Assembly (NCBI RefSeq): GCF_014736495.1
Contig: NZ_MDUX01000032.1
Span: forward strand, 1 to 37,593
Direction: 5' to 3'
DNA length: 37,593 nt
From: Candidatus Dactylopiibacterium carminicum
GTDB taxonomy: Bacteria; Pseudomonadota; Gammaproteobacteria; Burkholderiales; Rhodocyclaceae
Shown here: piece by piece, positions 34,190 to 37,593 of the stretch
Layout of the letters: the number at the start of each line of letters is the position of its first letter
Position numbering within the stretch: the stretch's first letter is position 1
Translations under genes and position numbers: made by a program
Notes under the pieces: generated by a model
The model's database searches: none
What the model was told of the DNA's origin: nothing
Seen by the model: the letters and a program-made list of their open reading frames with translations, nothing else

Positions 34190-36907
34190 TCAGGCCTCCT
34201 TCTCGTCGAGCAGGCGCAGCAGCATGTGCATGACCGCGCCGAAAACCGCCAGCAGCACGCCGACGTCGAACAACAGCGGGGAACCCAGCGGTACGCCGCC
34301 CGGTGCGATCCAGCTGCCGCTCAGGAATGGCTGACCGCGCAGCAGGCCGATCACGCCGGCACCTGCCGCCAGGGCCAGACCCAGGCCGCTGAGCGTTGCA
34401 GGCTCGGCGCGCAGTACCCCCTTGGCTGCGCGCGAACCGAAGCCGAGTGCCACGAGCAGTACGCCGCAGGCCGCCACCAATGCGCCGATGAAGCCGCCGC
34501 CGGGCAGGTTGTGACCACGCCAGAGCAGTAGCAGCGCGATCAGCAGCATCAGCACCGCGAAGGGTTTGAGCGTCTGCTGCAACAGCACGGATTCGAATCC
34601 GCGTTGCGCCGTGCCGCCGGGGCGCAGCCCACTTCCCAGCATTGGCGCGGCGGCCAGCGCCGCCAGCGTGACGACGAGGATCTCGCCCAGTGTGTCGAAG
34701 GCCCGGAAGTCGACCAGGATCACGTTCACCACATTGGCGCCGTGCCCCAGCGGCAGGCTGTGGGCCGTGAACCACTCGGCGATGTCGCCTTGCAACGGGC
34801 GCCCGAGGCTTGCCAGCATCACGGCCGCGATGGCCAGACCGAACAGGGCGGCGATGCCCAGGCGCAGGGCGCGCCGGGTGGCCGTGTCGGGTTGCCGACG
34901 GCTTCGTGGCAGGCGACGCAGCACCAGCGCGATGAAGACCACGCTGAGCGTTTCCACCATGATCTGGGTGATGGCGACATCGGGGGCGTTCACCGTGAGG
35001 AAGAACAGCCCCAGGCCCAGGCCGGACAGGGAGAGGGCGGCAATCTGGGCGATCCGCTCTCGCAGGAAGCAGACGCCCAGTGCGCCGGCCAGCGTGAGGA
35101 GGCAACTTCCCAGGCTGGGCGGCAGGATCGGCGAGGTCTGCATATCCCTCAGTCCGTGTAGCGCCAATGGTGCCGCGATGGCCAGGCTGATCACGCTGGC
35201 CACGCCGACCAGCAGGGCCAGGTGGCGCTGCAGGGAGCCGTGCTGGAAGGGCGTCGCCAGCCATGCCGCGAGGCGGAAGATGCCATGCAGCAGGTTGTCC
35301 CAGAGCCTGTCGCCCTTGATGTGCCAGAGCGCTCTGGCGAGATTGAGGGCATTGCGGACGCGATGGCTGTTCAGATAGAAGAGCACGCCGAGCGTGACGG
35401 TCAGCAGGCTGGTGACCACCGCAGGCGTCAGCCCGCCCCAGAGATACAGCCTGACCGCGACTGGGCCATAGGAAATCGCCTGCACCGCGGCATCGATCAG
35501 CCAGACCTCCGGGAAGTCGCTTAGCACGCCCAGCGCGAAGCCGGCCAGGGCCAGCAGCATCGGCCCCAGCCACATGGCGACACCGACTTCGTGCGGTGTT
35601 TTCGGATAACGCCCCTGCTTGCCCAGGAAGGTGCGCAGGAAGACGATGCCTGCCACGGTGAGCAGCAGGGCATTGGTGATCGTCATCACCGCTGTGATGG
35701 CCCAGCCCAGCGGGCCAAGCTCGATCAGCCCGGCGTACTGGAATTCCTTGGCGATGAAACCGAAGAAAGGCGGCAGACCGGCATTGGAGAACGCAGCCAG
35801 TGCCACGGCGGCGCCGGTCAGCGGCATGAAACGGATCAGCCCGCCGAGATAGCCCGTCTCACGGGTGCCGGTGGCGTGGTCGATCGAGCCGACCGCCATG
35901 AACAGCGCCCCTTTGTAGAGCGAATGGGCTAGCAGATAGATCGCGAAGGCCTGCAGACCATAGCTGGTGTTCGTGCCCAACAGCATGGTCAATTGGCCGG
36001 GCACGGTGACCGTGGTGTAGGCCAGCATGCGCTTCAGATCGGTCTGGCGGAAGGCGAGAATGGCACCGAGCAGGGCCGTACCTGCACCGAAGAGCATCAG
36101 TGCGCCATCCCAGCCGCCTCCGCCGCCAAAGATGGGATTCAGCCGCGCGAGCAGGTAGATACCGGCCTTGACCATGGTCGCCGAGTGCAGATAGGCCGAG
36201 ACCGGTGTCGGCGCATTCATGGCGTTGGGCAGCCAGATGTGGAAGGGGAACTGTGCGGATTTGGTGAAGCAGCCCAGCAGGATCAGCACGGCGATGGCCG
36301 GAAATACCGGACTGGCCTGGATGGTCTGACTATCGAGCGTCGAGAAGGACCAGCTACCGCCCGTATCGCCCAGCAGGATCAGCCCGGCGAGCAGTGCCAG
36401 ACCGTCCCCGCCGGTGATCAGCAGAGCCTGTAGCGCGGCACGGCGCGATTCGGGCTTTTCATGCTGGAAGCTGATGAGCAGGAACGAGGTGATGCTGGTC
36501 AGTTCCCAGAACACGAACATTCCGATCAGGTCGTCCGCAAGCACCACGCCCAGCATGGCGGCCATGAAACCGAGCAGGTAAGCATAGAAACGGCCAAGCT
36601 GGTGATGGTCCGAAAGATAGCTGCCTGCGTACAGCACGATCAGCGTGCCGATGCCGCTGATGAGCAGGGCAAACAGCAGGGAGAGGCCATCCAGGCTGAA
36701 GCTTAGCGAGACGCCCAGGGCAGGAACCCAGGCCAGGCTCTCACGCAGCGGTACGCCGGAGGCGATCTGGGGAACCTGGGCGACGAACCACAGGAAGGCG
36801 GCCAGAGGGGCCAGAGCGAGTAGCCAGGCGGCCCGTTGATCGAGTCGCTTTGCCAGCAGCGGGGCGACAAGCATGGCAGCGAGGATGCCGAGGATTCCGG
36901 TCAGCAT
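34190..36907 (-). CDS. mnhA: MnhA-MnhB fused subunit, NuoL-like
   Basis: 905 aa. The N-terminal ~770 residues are MrpA/NuoL-like, with transport-helix signatures (YLHSATMVKAGIYLLARLNP, HSLYKGALFMAVGSIDHATG), followed by the MrpA-specific C-terminal helices; residues about 775-905 are an MrpB-like domain (HNLPGGGFIGALVAACG, then LFDVGVLLAVFGAVMHML). This A+B fusion gives the six-gene form (ACDEFG) seen in the Sha/Pha systems of Pseudomonas and Rhizobium. Shine-Dalgarno AAGGA lies 8 bases before the ATG. The IS3-family element begins 24 bases upstream of the ATG, so the native promoter has been displaced. Confidence 0.94.
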   Translation of the reverse strand: MLTGILGILAAMLVAPLLAKRLDQRAAWLLALAPLAAFLWFVAQVPQIASGVPLRESLAWVPALGVSLSFSLDGLSLLFALLISGIGTLIVLYAGSYLSDHHQLGRFYAYLLGFMAAMLGVVLADDLIGMFVFWELTSITSFLLISFQHEKPESRRAALQALLITGGDGLALLAGLILLGDTGGSWSFSTLDSQTIQASPVFPAIAVLILLGCFTKSAQFPFHIWLPNAMNAPTPVSAYLHSATMVKAGIYLLARLNPIFGGGGGWDGALMLFGAGTALLGAILAFRQTDLKRMLAYTTVTVPGQLTMLLGTNTSYGLQAFAIYLLAHSLYKGALFMAVGSIDHATGTRETGYLGGLIRFMPLTGAAVALAAFSNAGLPPFFGFIAKEFQYAGLIELGPLGWAITAVMTITNALLLTVAGIVFLRTFLGKQGRYPKTPHEVGVAMWLGPMLLALAGFALGVLSDFPEVWLIDAAVQAISYGPVAVRLYLWGGLTPAVVTSLLTVTLGVLFYLNSHRVRNALNLARALWHIKGDRLWDNLLHGIFRLAAWLATPFQHGSLQRHLALLVGVASVISLAIAAPLALHGLRDMQTSPILPPSLGSCLLTLAGALGVCFLRERIAQIAALSLSGLGLGLFFLTVNAPDVAITQIMVETLSVVFIALVLRRLPRSRRQPDTATRRALRLGIAALFGLAIAAVMLASLGRPLQGDIAEWFTAHSLPLGHGANVVNVILVDFRAFDTLGEILVVTLAALAAAPMLGSGLRPGGTAQRGFESVLLQQTLKPFAVLMLLIALLLLWRGHNLPGGGFIGALVAACGVLLVALGFGSRAAKGVLRAEPATLSGLGLALAAGAGVIGLLRGQPFLSGSWIAPGGVPLGSPLLFDVGVLLAVFGAVMHMLLRLLDEKEA

Positions 36908-36994
36908 GGCAGTTTCCTTCAGGACAAGGAGTGAATCGCCCCCGGTTCACTAGACACTTCGAAGCCTTAAGCTGGCAACCAAGTGGAGGTGTCT

Positions 36995-37273
36995 ATGAGT
37001 AGCAAGCGATACACGGAAGAGTTCAAGATTGAAGCGGTCAAGCAAGTGACCGATCGTGGACATAGCGTTGCGGACGTTGCCGGGCGACTGGATGTGAGCA
37101 TCCACAGTCTGTACGCATGGATCAAGCGCTACAGCCTGACGCCGCAGGAGCGTCAAACGCAGGATAGCCAAGAGGACGAGTTACGTCGGCTACGAGCCGA
37201 GCTCAAGCGGGTAACCGAGGAGCGCGACATCCTAAAAAAGGCCACAGCGTACTTTGCCAAGCAGTCCGGGTAA
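36995..37273 (+). CDS. IS3-family transposase OrfA
   Basis: 92 aa, start ATG at 36995 with GGAGG 7 bases upstream. The helix-turn-helix for terminal-repeat binding is in KRYTEEFKIEAVKQV and VADVAGRLDVSIHSLYAWIKRY; a leucine-zipper-like heptad region follows (LRRLRAELKRVTEERDILKKA). It ends AKQSG. OrfAB fusion by -1 frameshifting would give the active transposase. Confidence 0.93.
   Translation: MSSKRYTEEFKIEAVKQVTDRGHSVADVAGRLDVSIHSLYAWIKRYSLTPQERQTQDSQEDELRRLRAELKRVTEERDILKKATAYFAKQSG
37234..37240 (+). other. Programmed -1 frameshift heptamer A-AAA-AAG
   Basis: The slippery sequence AAAAAAG lies near the 3' end of orfA in the zero-frame context CTA-AAA-AAG, the standard IS3-family -1 site. 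The -1 frame is open downstream and joins the OrfB frame. Confidence 0.8.
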
Positions 37274-37593
37274 GGTACGCCTTCATCGAAGCGCATCAGA
37301 ACGTCTGGCCAATCCGACGCATGTGCAAGGTCATGCGGGTCCATCCGAGTGGGTACTACGCCTGGCACAAGCCCAGCCGCTGTCTGCACCTGCCCTGGAA
37401 GATCAGCGCATTGAAGGCCTGATCAAGCAGTGCTGGCTGGAAAGTGGTGCCGTGTATGGTTACCGTAAGATCACGCATGACCTGCGCGATCTGGGCGAAT
37501 CCTGCGGCAAGCATCGTGTTGCTCGGCTGATGCGCCAGATCGGCCTCAAGTCCCTGACGGGCTATGGGCGTCGGCCGGGCCGCTACGGGGGGG
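37240..37593 (+). pseudogene. IS3-family transposase OrfB, N-terminal part, with a frameshift
   Basis: The -1 frame reads RYAFIEAHQNVWPIRRMCKVM and HPSGYYAW, as expected for the start of an IS3 OrfB. Near 37365 the frame is lost by about one base, and the conserved reading continues in another frame (ALEDQRIEGLIKQCWLESG, YGYRKITHDLRDLG). The catalytic DDE region lies beyond the window. Either this copy is dead or a base was miscalled near the window end. Confidence 0.75.

Larger units (their letters stand above)
36932..37593 (+). mobile_element. IS3-family insertion sequence, left part (runs off window)
   Basis: The left terminal repeat starts TGAATCGCCCCCGG at 36932 and continues to about CTAGACA, then orfA and orfB follow on the plus strand. 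The terminus matches the copy at 1-55 at 22 of 25 positions. The element is in the same orientation as that copy. The right end is outside the window. It lies 24 bases upstream of the mnhA start codon. Confidence 0.88.

Noticed and set aside
1..37593. CRISPR array, tRNA, rRNA or prophage genes
   Set aside because: No regularly spaced direct repeats, cloverleaf-like sequences, rRNA segments or phage structural genes were seen on either strand.

Overview
The window looks like a piece of a GC-rich proteobacterial chromosome, most likely a gammaproteobacterium. This is inferred from the azurin, the moxR-DUF58-tgpA-mltB block, a Sha/Mnh-type antiporter with a fused A+B subunit, E. coli-like ProVWX, and a REP-like palindrome pair. 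No rRNA, tRNA, CRISPR array or phage gene was seen, and the genus cannot be fixed by eye.

Layout, left to right. Positions 1-55 are the right end of an IS3-family element. 200-5185 (minus) is a glpR-like regulator plus a ugpCBAE glycerol-3-phosphate-type ABC importer. 5432-5884 is azurin. 6098-9666 is tex followed by an overlapping MFS transporter gene. 9740-10291 is cytochrome b561. 10395-13272 holds an EAL-CBS-GGDEF gene and a nhaR-like gene, both broken by in-frame stops. 13398-14304 holds a ribosome-hibernation-like small protein and a lipoprotein. 14602-19475 (minus) is moxR-DUF58-tgpA-mltB, with tgpA broken by two stops. 19692-23023 (minus) is proVWX, preceded by a low-GC, palindrome-rich region. 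23570-25201 is a receiver-TPR gene broken by one stop. Then come oligopeptidase B, a Rob-like AraC regulator divergent from an ABC exporter, a REP-like palindrome pair, and the mnhACDEFG operon with a pirin gene coupled to its end. From 36932 a second IS3-family element, in the same orientation as the first, runs off the window.

The most unusual signal is gene damage. Four genes carry six in-frame stop codons (three of the genes are signalling or regulatory, one is the transglutaminase tgpA), all without frameshifts, and everything downstream of each stop still reads as conserved protein. TAG also ends several intact genes, so a simple change of code is unlikely. Recent pseudogenisation, split-gene expression or sequence error are the main options. 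Other points of interest are a 39-nt palindromic repeat inserted in frame into tex, an IS inserted 24 bp upstream of the mnhA start codon, the two same-orientation IS ends bounding a 36.9-kb segment, and three palindromes upstream of proV.

Functionally, many genes relate to salt, pH and envelope homeostasis: ProVWX (betaine or proline uptake), Mnh (cation/proton exchange), a NhaR-like regulator, and the MoxR/TgpA/MltB envelope module.
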